A stretch of DNA of 9,162 nt from Oscillospiraceae bacterium (GCA_017405545.1 JAFRAF010000311.1:1-9162), one strand, 5' to 3'; positions 1 to 6,093 are shown, counted from the stretch's first letter. Notes: generated by a model not told the origin, from the letters alone. Numbers and translations are program-made.

Positions 1-216
1 CGGCAAAGGGCTGCGGCCCTTTGCAAACCCAGGGGGCTTCAAGTGCCGCTCACGACCTTCGCTCTGCTTTGGTTTTCTCAAAGCTTTGAGCCCCTGCCCC
101 TGTTTCAGGCATAGTTAATCGAATGGCCCCGTCTTTCTCAATTTCTCTCTGCGTCGATTGGTGCTTGCGTCCGTCTCTGCCGGTTTAAGTGCATACCACT
201 CACCGAATGACTGTAC
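1..216 (-). repeat. Dispersed intergenic repeat, copy 1 (left end cut by window)
   Basis: This gene-free stretch shares an ordered set of anchors with 5788-6044. Both copies have a hairpin followed by CAAACCC (stem 4-11/16-23 here), then TGTTTCAGG (101), AGTTAATC (113), ATGGC plus CGTCTTT, and CACCGAATGAC (201). The distance from AGTTAATC to CACCGAATGAC is 88 bases in both copies. Read on the minus strand from 210 to 115, it gives a 31-codon tail beginning SFGEWY and ending in TAA. The tail in the second copy has the same length and the same stop. It is probably a non-autonomous or decayed repeat family. The true left end lies outside the window and the boundaries are approximate. Confidence 0.65.
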
Positions 217-232
217 AAGCTTGCAGAAAGCA

Positions 233-259
233 AAGCATTCCCCTTATCGGGGAATGCTT
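233..259 (-). terminator. Possible second terminator hairpin downstream of the foldase gene
   Basis: There is a perfect 11-bp stem, 233-243 paired with 249-259, around a 5-base loop. On the minus strand it is followed by a T-rich but interrupted tract (TTTGCTTTC). It lies beyond the stronger terminator at 284-323, so it could be a backup terminator. It could equally be a structural part of the neighbouring repeat. Confidence 0.4.
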
Positions 260-280
260 CGGGCGCGGAAAACAGTATAA

Positions 281-323
281 ACAGCAAAAAGCAGGCTGAG
301 GGCGTCGCCTTCAGCCTGCTTTT
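281..323 (-). terminator. Intrinsic terminator of the PrsA-like gene
   Basis: A perfect 13-bp stem (287-299 with 311-323) extends to about 16 bp with one G-T pair around a short loop. On the minus strand it is followed by TTTTTGCTGTTT. It sits 54 bases after the stop codon of the 377-1540 gene. The stem also ends in TTTT on the plus strand, so it could work in both directions. Confidence 0.82.
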
Positions 324-376
324 ATCCTATGCCGCGCTCCCGGGCGGGAGCTTTTACATTCGCGCAAGGGGGCGGA

Positions 377-1540
377 TCACTCCGCGTCCTTGAGTACAAA
401 AATCTCCGAGAGCTTCAGCTTCTCGAACTCGGGCATGAGCTGGAGATCCGCCGCCTCCAGCCACTCGTCCAGCTGCTTTGAGAATGCGTCATCCGCCGCA
501 AGCGCCCGCAGGCTCATGCCCTCGTCCGCGTACTCCATGGGTATGGAGTTCTCGTCTATATCCGTGCGCATGATGATGTGGTAGCCGAAGCTGCTCTCCA
601 CCAGATCGGAATGCTGGCCCGGCTCAAGGGCCAAGGCCGCGTCCTCAAACTCGGGCACCATGCTGCCCCGCATGGCCACATAGCCGTCGGGATTGGTCAT
701 AAGGCCCGGGTCCTCGCTGTACTCGTTCATGAGCTTATCGAAATCCTCGCCGGCGTTGAGCTTGTCAAGCACCTCCTGGGCCTTCGCCCTGGCCCCGTCG
801 GGATCCGTCTCATCCGCGTTTATGAGTATGTGCTTGGCCCCATAAAAGCCCTGCTCGTCAATGAAGGCCTGCACCTGCTCGGCTGAGAGCTTTTCCCCGT
901 TCTCGCCGAAGAGCTTTGCGGAGAGATTCTCATGGAGGCAGGCCACTTCGGAGAAGTACTTGTACAGGTCAAGGGTCATGTAGCTGGCGGCCAGCTCATG
1001 CTCGAAGCCCTCCTGCCCGCCGTACTGCTCGGCATAGCTGTCGATGGAGTTCTGTATCTGCTGCTCCTGCTCGGCAGTGACGCTCACGCCGTTTTCCTCC
1101 GCCTTCTCGGTGACCACCGTGTAGTAGACCGTGCCCTTGACAGCGTAGTCCTTGTAGTAGTCCTCAAGGCTCATGCCCTCACCGGCGCCCTCATCCCAGT
1201 CGATCTGGCCGCCGGAGAAGTACTCGTCATAGCTGATTATGTAGTGGAGCCAGTAGTATACCTCCGTCCAGAGGATGTCCTTGCCGTCCACCTTTGCCAC
1301 CACCTGGTCAGGGTCGAAGGCCTTCTGGGCGGCGTCGTAGTCTATGCTGGCAACCGGTTCGGCGTCCTCCTCGGCGGCATCCTCGGCTGAGCCGGCGTCG
1401 TCACCATCCTCCCGGCTCTCGGCTGCCTGCTCCGTGTCGGTCTCGCCGGCGTCGGTCTCAGCGGCCTCGCCGCAGCCAGCCAGAAGGCAGAGGCTGAGGC
1501 ACAGGCTGAGTATCAGTGCGATAAGTTTTGTAATGTTCAT
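377..1540 (-). CDS. PrsA-like foldase lipoprotein with parvulin (PpiC) domain
   Basis: The predicted product is a 387-residue extracytoplasmic peptidyl-prolyl cis-trans isomerase that would help secreted proteins fold outside the membrane. Residues 1-22 form a lipoprotein signal peptide with lipobox LLAGC, so Cys23 would be lipidated. Residues 24-62 are an unusually acidic Asp/Glu/Ala linker. Residues 80-230 resemble a SurA/PrsA-type N-terminal chaperone region (VAKVDGKDILWTEV). Residues 231-325 are the parvulin domain, with AKHILI near its start and SSFGYHIIM near its end. The frame is open upstream to 1822, but that extension overlaps the neighbouring gene and has no signal peptide. The ATG at 1540 has GGAGG five bases upstream and places the lipobox correctly. 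It is the last gene of the minus-strand series, with a terminator at 281-323. PrsA is the closest familiar name; orthology is not proven. Confidence 0.9.
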   Translation of the reverse strand: MNITKLIALILSLCLSLCLLAGCGEAAETDAGETDTEQAAESREDGDDAGSAEDAAEEDAEPVASIDYDAAQKAFDPDQVVAKVDGKDILWTEVYYWLHYIISYDEYFSGGQIDWDEGAGEGMSLEDYYKDYAVKGTVYYTVVTEKAEENGVSVTAEQEQQIQNSIDSYAEQYGGQEGFEHELAASYMTLDLYKYFSEVACLHENLSAKLFGENGEKLSAEQVQAFIDEQGFYGAKHILINADETDPDGARAKAQEVLDKLNAGEDFDKLMNEYSEDPGLMTNPDGYVAMRGSMVPEFEDAALALEPGQHSDLVESSFGYHIIMRTDIDENSIPMEYADEGMSLRALAADDAFSKQLDEWLEAADLQLMPEFEKLKLSEIFVLKDAE

Positions 1541-1553
1541 AGCATCCTCCATC

Positions 1554-1582
1554 CGGAGTTCCCCGCTTTCCCGCGGAGTTCC
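1554..1582. repeat. Nine-base direct repeat in the foldase leader
   Basis: CGGAGTTCC occurs exactly at 1554-1562 and again at 1574-1582, 20 bases apart (about two helical turns), between the AT-rich promoter region and the ribosome binding site of the foldase gene. This spacing would suit a dimeric regulator, but chance is possible in a short G+C-rich leader. Confidence 0.3.
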
Positions 1583-1591
1583 GTTTCTATA

Positions 1592-1635
1592 TAATAGTAT
1601 GTTATTATGTGTAACATTCGGCCTTATGATGTCAA
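1592..1635 (-). promoter_or_regulatory. Probable promoter region of the PrsA-like gene
   Basis: On the minus strand there is a perfect TTGACA at 1635-1630, just past the stop codon of the flavoprotein gene. A strongly AT-rich segment follows. The best -10 candidates are CATAAT (1609-1604, spacing 20) and TATTAT further downstream, and neither has the ideal 17-base spacing. The region contrasts with the G+C-rich surroundings and precedes a strong ribosome binding site, so a promoter is likely. The exact boxes are not resolved. Confidence 0.4.
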
Positions 1636-1637
1636 GG

Positions 1638-2171
1638 CTATATGCTGCATCCCATCGTGTACGCCTCTTTGAAAACCGCCTGTCCCCTGACCAGTCCGGC
1701 CCCCATAACATTCGGCGCATACAGTCTCCCCGCGACGCCGGGCTCCTGCAGATGCTCCACAAAGCCGTCCAGGTCGCCCAGGGACCGCTCAATAATATCC
1801 CGGCCCAGGCCCGCGGAAACAATGTAGTATACTTCCTTTTTGCCCAGATCCTGCCATATGGGATAGGTCCTGTCGATAAATGTCTTCATCGGCGCGCTGA
1901 CGCCGTAGTAATACACGGGCGTGGCCAGAACGAGTACATCGGCCTTTTTGAACTGCTCCAGTATCTCGGCCATGTCGTCCTTCAATACACATGTTCCGCC
2001 GTTTCTCATGCACCCGTCACAGGCTCGGCAGAAGCCGATATTCCGGTCCGTCAGCCGAACCAGCTCCACACGGTGGCCCTTTTCCTCCGCGCCCCTTTTA
2101 AACTGCTCGCACAGCAACTGGGAATTCCCGTTCTTTCTGGGCGAGCTTGAAATGATCAAAACGTTCTTCAT
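1638..2171 (-). CDS. NAD(P)H-dependent FMN reductase / iron-sulfur flavoprotein-like
   Basis: This is a 177-residue flavodoxin-fold protein of the NADPH-dependent FMN reductase family. The N-terminus, KNVLIISSSPRKNGNS, is the family's FMN phosphate-binding loop. ATPVYYYGVSAPMKTFIDR (residues 83-101) is the second flavin-contacting segment. Cys48, Cys51, Cys54 and Cys61 form a compact CX2CX2CX6C motif like that of iron-sulfur flavoproteins, where it binds a 4Fe-4S cluster; cluster binding here is inferred. The length is normal and the C-terminus (FKEAYTMG) is typical, so the gene is complete. The ATG has AAGGAG seven bases upstream. It is probably a cytoplasmic electron-transfer or redox-stress enzyme; the substrate cannot be told from sequence. 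No convincing terminator separates it from the foldase gene. Confidence 0.88.
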   Translation of the reverse strand: MKNVLIISSSPRKNGNSQLLCEQFKRGAEEKGHRVELVRLTDRNIGFCRACDGCMRNGGTCVLKDDMAEILEQFKKADVLVLATPVYYYGVSAPMKTFIDRTYPIWQDLGKKEVYYIVSAGLGRDIIERSLGDLDGFVEHLQEPGVAGRLYAPNVMGAGLVRGQAVFKEAYTMGCSI

Positions 2172-2194
2172 TGCTGTTCTCCTTATTGAGCGCC

Positions 2195-2207
2195 GACCGA
2201 TACGGTC
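2195..2207. promoter_or_regulatory. Short palindrome upstream of the flavoprotein gene
   Basis: GACCGATACGGTC is a 13-base inverted repeat (5-bp arms, 3-base centre) just upstream of the flavoprotein ribosome binding site. It could be an operator or a small leader hairpin. It is short enough to be chance. I found no confident sigma-A promoter in 2172-2319, although TATATAA on the minus strand near 2237 is a possible -10. Confidence 0.25.
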
Positions 2208-2319
2208 AATCCGTCTTTTTCAGGGCGGGCAGGTTTATATAGCGGCAGGGCGCACTAATCACTTTTCCGGCCGAAAGCGGGGTCGGCAACAGGCGCGTTA
2301 GCCCTTATCCGTTCATCGC

Positions 2320-3444
2320 TCATCCCTGTTCCATGAAGCCCTCGCCCAGGTACCCTTCCACGGTGCTGTCATCCGTCAGTCCCTTGTCCAGCAGATACTG
2401 CACCGTCTCCCGGATGTGCTTTTCATTGTAATCAATGTAGTTATCCGAGTCGCTTCCGTGCCGGTTTTCCAAATAATACGCAAAACACTCCAGGCCCCGG
2501 GTCACATCCCTTTCTGTTCCCGCGCCGAAGCAGTAAAGACGGCCCAAGCCGTAGACGCAGGCATTGCTTCCGGCAGCCGCGCCCTGCGCATATGCGGCAA
2601 GGGCGTTCTCGTAATCGCTGATAAGCTCATATGACTTGGCCATATCGTACCATGGAGTATAACCCGCGTCCAGGGCCTTCTGCCACCAGAACAGAGCCCG
2701 CTGCTGATCATTAAGATAAGTCTGACATAAACGAGCAAGCTTTGTAATGGCCCGATCGCAGCCTGCGTCGACAGCCTTTTCATACCACAGCTCCGCCTGC
2801 TTCAGCGAAGCGCTGTCGTTCAGGCTCTGATAGAGCTCACCCAGAGCCACCATAGCCGTAACGGAGTAGGGCGGCTCAGACTGGGCGGCCGACTCCAGCG
2901 AGGATATGGCGCCCTCGGGGTTAGCGGAGTCCTTGGTTATAAGGCCAATCACCAGATTCCCCTCCGGGTCGTCCGGCGCGGTTCTTACAAGGGCTGTTTC
3001 ATAGGCCTGCTCCTGCAGCTCGAATCTTTTCTCCATAAGCGCGTCGAAATCATCCTCGGGCTCGTAAAGCGCAAGCTCTCCGAGCATGTACATGGCCAGC
3101 GGGGATCCGGCCTCCGCCGCTTTTTCGTACAGTTCCCGGGCCCTGTCAATGTCATTGGGCATGCCCGGCTCCCCGTAATAACAGCTTTCAGCCTCTGTCA
3201 GCAGGGCGACGATCTCAGCGTCTCCGGAAGTATACATCTCCCCCTGCTCAACATCCGGCCTATCCCTGTCGGAGCCGCCCGGAAGAACAGCAGTGTCGCT
3301 CTGTTCGGAGGTCGCCGGGGGCATCTCCAGCGGCTCGGCATCGCCGCCCGAGCCGCAGGCGCTCAGACACATGGCCAACGCCGCCGCGAGAGCGAGGATA
3401 AAACCCGACCGTCCGAATACGTCTTTGAAAAGGCTCCTCTTCAT
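2320..3444 (-). CDS. Sel1/TPR-repeat lipoprotein
   Basis: This 374-residue predicted lipoprotein has a basic N-terminus, a hydrophobic stretch at 14-29 and lipobox LSAC, giving a lipidated Cys30. Residues 31-75 are a Ser/Gly/Asp-rich linker. From about residue 95 to 330 there are degenerate Sel1-like/TPR helical-hairpin repeats. Recurrent signatures include RARELYEKAAEAGSPLAMYMLGELA (about 101-125, given here in two parts as RARELYEKAAEAG and SPLAMYMLGELA), AELWYEKAVDAG (217-228), ALFWWQKALDAG (250-261) and YGLGRLYCFGAGTERD (298-313). Such repeats are protein-interaction scaffolds. The partner is unknown and no enzymatic domain is visible. The ATG has GGAAGG/AGGAAG about 6-9 bases upstream, and a good promoter lies at 3496-3524. 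It is probably anchored to the outer face of the cytoplasmic membrane. Confidence 0.85.
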   Translation of the reverse strand: MKRSLFKDVFGRSGFILALAAALAMCLSACGSGGDAEPLEMPPATSEQSDTAVLPGGSDRDRPDVEQGEMYTSGDAEIVALLTEAESCYYGEPGMPNDIDRARELYEKAAEAGSPLAMYMLGELALYEPEDDFDALMEKRFELQEQAYETALVRTAPDDPEGNLVIGLITKDSANPEGAISSLESAAQSEPPYSVTAMVALGELYQSLNDSASLKQAELWYEKAVDAGCDRAITKLARLCQTYLNDQQRALFWWQKALDAGYTPWYDMAKSYELISDYENALAAYAQGAAAGSNACVYGLGRLYCFGAGTERDVTRGLECFAYYLENRHGSDSDNYIDYNEKHIRETVQYLLDKGLTDDSTVEGYLGEGFMEQG

Positions 3445-3495
3445 TTCGAACTTCCTTCCTGCTTTTCAACTCCCGTAATCAATTGATATGAGGAT

Positions 3496-3524
3496 AATAT
3501 ACCACCATAAGCGCCCGCTTTCAA
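3496..3524 (-). promoter_or_regulatory. Sigma-A-type promoter of the Sel1 lipoprotein gene
   Basis: On the minus strand, TTGAAA (3524-3519) and TATATT (3501-3496) are separated by exactly 17 bases. The start of transcription would fall near 3489, giving a leader of about 45 nt to the ATG at 3444. Confidence 0.72.
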
Positions 3525-3590
3525 TCCGATAATCGAAAATTAACAATTGCGCGGAAAAGCTCCGCCCGTGCTTGCGGCGGTCGGGCCGTA

Positions 3591-4307
3591 TCAGAACACC
3601 AGCGCCCATATAACGGCGAAGATTATTGTGGGCATGAGGTTTGCCACCCTGATCTTCTTGCCCCAGACCAGATTCAGTCCCACGCAGAAGATGAGCATGG
3701 AGCCGGTCATGGACAGGTTGGATATGGCCTGCTTTGTCATAAGCGGCTGTATGAAGCCCGCCAGCAGGGTTATGCTGCCCTGCAGCACCGCCACTGGCAC
3801 CGCCGAGAAGAGGCAGCCCCTGCCCATGGAGGCCGACATTATCATTATAATTATAAAGTCCAGCACGGACTTGGCCAGAAGCAGGGAATAATCCCCGCTG
3901 AGTCCGTCCTCTATGGCGCCCACCACGGCCATGGCCCCTATGCACACGGTCAGGGAGGCGGTTATGAAGCCATCCAGAAACAGGCTGTCCCCCTCGCTGC
4001 GGCTCACGCGTCTGAGCCAGCTGCCGAAGCGCTCCAGCTGTTTTTCTATGTCTATGGCTTCGCCGCTCAGGGCGCCCAGCACAAAGCTGAATATCATCAT
4101 CATGCTGCCGCCGCTTATAAGTCCCTCCTCAGCCAGGCTCAGCATCTCCTGCATGGTCCCGCCTATGCCGATGAACATGACGCATATGCCCGTGGCCTTC
4201 ATGACCGTGTCCTGTATCCGCTCGGACAGGGCCTTTTTCAGTACTATGCCCAGAAGGCCGCCCGCGACTATCGCCGAGGCGTTCGCTATCGTGCCGAGTC
4301 CAATCAT
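3591..4307 (-). CDS. DUF554 family integral membrane protein
   Basis: This 238-residue polytopic membrane protein matches the DUF554 family (the family of Escherichia coli YqgA and Bacillus YdfK) in length and pattern. The start, GLGTIANASAIVAGGLLGI, is a glycine/alanine-rich first membrane segment. Further hydrophobic segments lie at about 40-52, 68-82, 115-133, 143-162, 164-190, 197-216 and 222-238. The family has no firmly established biochemical function; transport has been suggested from its shape. The ATG at 4307 is preceded by AGGTGG about ten bases upstream. It lies just after the rpsT terminator, and I see no clear promoter in between, so it may be expressed by read-through from rpsT. 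Confidence 0.88.
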   Translation of the reverse strand: MIGLGTIANASAIVAGGLLGIVLKKALSERIQDTVMKATGICVMFIGIGGTMQEMLSLAEEGLISGGSMMMIFSFVLGALSGEAIDIEKQLERFGSWLRRVSRSEGDSLFLDGFITASLTVCIGAMAVVGAIEDGLSGDYSLLLAKSVLDFIIIMIMSASMGRGCLFSAVPVAVLQGSITLLAGFIQPLMTKQAISNLSMTGSMLIFCVGLNLVWGKKIRVANLMPTIIFAVIWALVF

Positions 4308-4343
4308 ATGTCTCTATCCACCTTCGACCGTCGTTTTCCCCGA

Positions 4344-4380
4344 TTAAAAACATAAGCCGGTGACCTTTGCCACCGGCTTA
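4344..4380 (-). terminator. Intrinsic terminator of rpsT
   Basis: A perfect 10-bp stem (4353-4362 with 4371-4380) with an 8-base loop is followed on the minus strand by TGTTTTTAAT. It starts eight bases past the rpsT stop codon. Confidence 0.88.
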
Positions 4381-4388
4381 ATCTCTTA

Positions 4389-4652
4389 TTATTGCATACC
4401 GTTGAGCTTTACAGTGAGCTTGCTCTTCTTATGGGCCGCGTTATTCTTGTGAATGATGCCTTTTGCGACGGCCTTATCAACGGCCTTTACAGCCACCTTA
4501 TAAGCGCCCTCGGCAATGGCCTTGTCACCGCCGTTAACTGCCGCGTCAAACTTCTTAAGATCGGTCTTAAGGGCGGACTTAACGGCCTTGTTGCGAGCGT
4601 TGTTGATCTTGCCGATCTGAACACGCTTTGCAGACGATTTAATATTGGGCAA
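4389..4652 (-). CDS. rpsT: 30S ribosomal protein S20 (TTG start)
   Basis: The 87-residue lysine- and alanine-rich protein begins MPNIKSSAKRV and has the usual S20 features: NNARNKAVKSALKT, a central helix, and GIIHKNNAAHKKSKL near the C-terminus. It binds 16S rRNA in the small subunit. The only suitable start is TTG at 4652-4650, six bases after a perfect AGGAGGTG; no ATG lies nearby. S20 genes in enterobacteria also start with UUG and are regulated at translation by S20 itself, so the weak start codon may matter here. The gene has its own promoter (4711-4739) and terminator (4344-4380) and is divergent from gpr. Confidence 0.97.
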   Translation of the reverse strand: MPNIKSSAKRVQIGKINNARNKAVKSALKTDLKKFDAAVNGGDKAIAEGAYKVAVKAVDKAVAKGIIHKNNAAHKKSKLTVKLNGMQ

Positions 4653-4658
4653 TCAGCG

Positions 4659-4666
4659 CACCTCCT
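4659..4666 (-). promoter_or_regulatory. Perfect Shine-Dalgarno deciding the TTG start of rpsT
   Basis: The minus strand reads AGGAGGTG, fully complementary to the 16S rRNA 3' end, six bases before TTG. An overlapping second GGAGG precedes it. The strong site with an inefficient start codon fixes the reading start. Confidence 0.85.
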
Positions 4667-4710
4667 CCTGTAAAGTCACGGATAAATATTTAACTACCGT
4701 GCAGAAAGAT

Positions 4711-4739
4711 ATTTTAGCATTATTATTTGTAAATTGCAA
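4711..4739 (-). promoter_or_regulatory. rpsT: Sigma-A-type promoter of rpsT
   Basis: On the minus strand, TTGCAA (4739-4734), a 17-base spacer and TAAAAT (4716-4711) are preceded by TGC, an extended -10. Transcription would begin near 4704, giving a leader of about 50 nt. An A7 tract (plus-strand T7 at 4743-4749) sits immediately upstream of the -35 and could act as an UP element. Confidence 0.82.
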
Positions 4740-4741
4740 GT

Positions 4742-4759
4742 GTTTTTTTCCAAAAAAAC
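4742..4759. repeat. T7/A7 palindrome between rpsT and gpr
   Basis: GTTTTTTT at 4742-4749 and AAAAAAAC at 4752-4759 form an 8-bp inverted repeat around CC. It may be a bent-DNA or UP element for rpsT. It is not a terminator because no gene ends nearby. The rest of the 4760-4837 stretch is AT-rich and holds the gpr upstream region, in which I could not fix promoter boxes. Confidence 0.45.
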
Positions 4760-4837
4760 GATTTTGCGCATATATTTTTCCAAAACACAAATAATTTCAT
4801 TGATAACCGCAATATATTGTATGGAGTTGTATTTAAA

Positions 4838-5713
4838 ATGTATATGCGCAGAACGGATCTGGCCCTTGAGGCCCGTGAACTCAAAGGGGATATCCCCGGG
4901 GTAAGGCTGGAGACCCGTCAGGAGGGCTCCTTGAGGCTCAGCCGGGTGGAGATACTGGACGAGCGGGGTGAACATGAATTATGTAAACCAATAGGCCGGT
5001 ATGTGACCGTGGAGGAGCTCTGCGCGCCCGGGGCCATTCGGGGGGAGTTCACAGCCGCGGCGGAACTGCTGGCCGGGCAGCTTCGGGACATGCTCCCCGG
5101 CGAGGGGCCCGTTTTGGTGGCGGGACTGGGTAACCCCTCCATGATAGCGGACGCTGTGGGGCCCCTGTGCTGCGGGCATGTCTTCGCCACAAGGCATCTC
5201 AAGGGGGCTTTCCCCGAGGATTTCGAGGCCATGCGTGAGGTATCGGTGCTCAGGACGGGGGTCACGGGTACGACGGGACTTGAGTCGGCGGAGCTCATAG
5301 GGGCGGTGGCGGAGGGGCTGCGCCCCGCCGCGGTGATCGCCGTGGACGCCCTGGCCGCCCGGCGTATGGAACGGCTCTGCTCCACGGTACAGCTGACGGA
5401 TACGGGGATAAGCCCCGGCTCGGGGGTGGGCAACGCCAGAAGAGAGCTGAATCTGTCTACATTCGGGGTGCCGGTCATTGCCCTCGGCGTCCCCACAGTG
5501 GTGGACGCGGTAACCCTGGCGCTGGACACGGCGGAGAAAGCCGGGATAAGCCTCCCGGAGGATGCGCTGGACCGGGCAGCGCCCGGTATGATAGTTACAC
5601 CTCGGGATATAGACGAGCGGGTCCGCCAGACGGCCCGCATCCTGGGCTATGCCATAGATCTGGCCCTCCACCCCGGGCTGACGGTTGAGGATATTGATAT
5701 GATGGTGGGATGA
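4838..5713 (+). CDS. gpr: Germination protease GPR (spore protease)
   Basis: GPR is the aspartic-type endopeptidase that degrades small acid-soluble spore proteins during germination. The 291-residue product has the family landmarks RTDLALEARE (5-14), GRYVTVEEL (53-61), VAGLGNPSMIADAVGP (94-109), TGVTGTTGLESAELI (140-154), AVDALAAR (168-175) and TGISPGSGVGNARREL. Asp105 and Asp170 are 65 apart and match the two conserved aspartates considered catalytic in Bacillus GPR. The protein is shorter than Bacillus GPR (about 370 residues). GPR activates itself by cleaving at a TDLA-like site resembling its substrates. From ATG 4838 (GGAG 11 bases upstream) only seven residues would precede that cut. 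A TTG at 4817 in the same frame would give 14, closer to the Bacillus propeptide, but it lacks a ribosome binding site. gpr is usually under sigma-G in the forespore; no clear sigma-G boxes were fixed here. Confidence 0.95.
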   Translation: MYMRRTDLALEARELKGDIPGVRLETRQEGSLRLSRVEILDERGEHELCKPIGRYVTVEELCAPGAIRGEFTAAAELLAGQLRDMLPGEGPVLVAGLGNPSMIADAVGPLCCGHVFATRHLKGAFPEDFEAMREVSVLRTGVTGTTGLESAELIGAVAEGLRPAAVIAVDALAARRMERLCSTVQLTDTGISPGSGVGNARRELNLSTFGVPVIALGVPTVVDAVTLALDTAEKAGISLPEDALDRAAPGMIVTPRDIDERVRQTARILGYAIDLALHPGLTVEDIDMMVG

Positions 5714-5730
5714 GGTGAAAAACGATTTCA

Positions 5731-5757
5731 GACACCGGCGTTGAAATCAACGCTGTC
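5731..5757 (+). other. Hairpin after gpr
   Basis: GACA and GCGTTGA at the left pair with TCAACGC and TGTC at the right: an 11-bp stem with a 3-base bulge (CCG) around a very small loop. It starts 18 bases after the gpr stop. No T tract follows, so it is not a classical intrinsic terminator; it could protect the transcript's 3' end. Confidence 0.4.
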
Positions 5758-5787
5758 ACTAATCGTCAGCTTCTATCCCTCCGGGGG

Positions 5788-5815
5788 CCATATTTTCTCA
5801 CGCGAGAAAATATGG
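5788..5815. repeat. Perfect 12-bp hairpin within repeat copy 2
   Basis: CCATATTTTCTC (5788-5799) is the exact reverse complement of GAGAAAATATGG (5804-5815), with loop ACGC. There is no T tract after it on either strand. It begins copy 2; the corresponding part of copy 1 would lie left of the window. Confidence 0.7.
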
Positions 5816-5826
5816 GAAAAGAGCGA

Positions 5827-5849
5827 GAAAAGGGGGTATCCCCCTTTTC
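5827..5849. repeat. Perfect 10-bp hairpin within repeat copy 2
   Basis: GAAAAGGGGG (5827-5836) and CCCCCTTTTC (5840-5849) form a perfect stem with loop TAT. It corresponds to the 8-bp stem at 4-23 in copy 1, where the sequence differs but the pairing is kept. That is compensatory conservation of structure. Confidence 0.7.
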
Positions 5850-6093
5850 AAACCCCCGGTTTTTCAAATATCATTCGCTCCGTTCATTCTGCCTTGGGCT
5901 TCTCCTTGTTTCAGGTTACTGCTTTCTTTTATCAGCAGAGTTAATCACATGGCTTCGTCTTTGGCAATGCTGTTTTGCTGTCATTTACAGCTTTCTGCTT
6001 GACACAGACTTTGAGTCTGTACCATTCACCGAATGACGGTACAGGTTCGCGGCGGGATTTTTCATCATTTATCCGGATTATGTAAACCGGCGT

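Larger units (their letters stand above)
5788..6044 (-). repeat. Dispersed intergenic repeat, copy 2
   Basis: This is the counterpart of copy 1 at 1-216, in the same orientation. Anchors in order are: a G5/C5 hairpin followed by CAAACCC (5827-5856), TTCGCTC (5874), TGTTTCAGG (5907), AGTTAATC (5939), ATGGC plus CGTCTTT, and CACCGAATGAC (6027). Its right end contains two more hairpins: ACAGACT/AGTCTGT (6004-6020) and CTGTACC/GGTACAG (6017-6023 with 6038-6044), the latter enclosing an inner ATTC/GAAT stem. Read on the minus strand (6036-5941) it gives a 31-codon tail starting SFGEWY and ending in TAA, matching copy 1 in length and stop. No transposase is present, so it is a non-autonomous or decayed element. 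Confidence 0.68.

Noticed and set aside
1541..1822. N-terminal extension of the foldase reading frame up to 1822
   Set aside because: It overlaps the flavoprotein gene in another frame, has no signal peptide at its start, and the ATG at 1540 has a strong ribosome binding site and a proper lipobox.
1344..2150. Plus-strand open frame of 268 codons
   Set aside because: It lies opposite the flavoprotein and foldase genes, has an arginine/serine-rich low-information sequence and matches no family I recognise.
3551..3565. Possible terminator after the DUF554 gene (GCGGA/TCCGC)
   Set aside because: The stem has only five base pairs and the following minus-strand sequence has no continuous T tract.
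4760..4837. Sigma-G promoter for gpr (GCATA near 4768 with CAAATAA near 4788; CAATATA at 4810)
   Set aside because: The first pair has spacing that is too short and a poor -10; the second would start transcription on top of the ribosome binding site. A promoter is expected on biological grounds but its boxes cannot be fixed here.
4918..5671. Two long minus-strand frames opposite gpr
   Set aside because: Both are antisense shadows; gpr carries conserved motifs throughout this interval.
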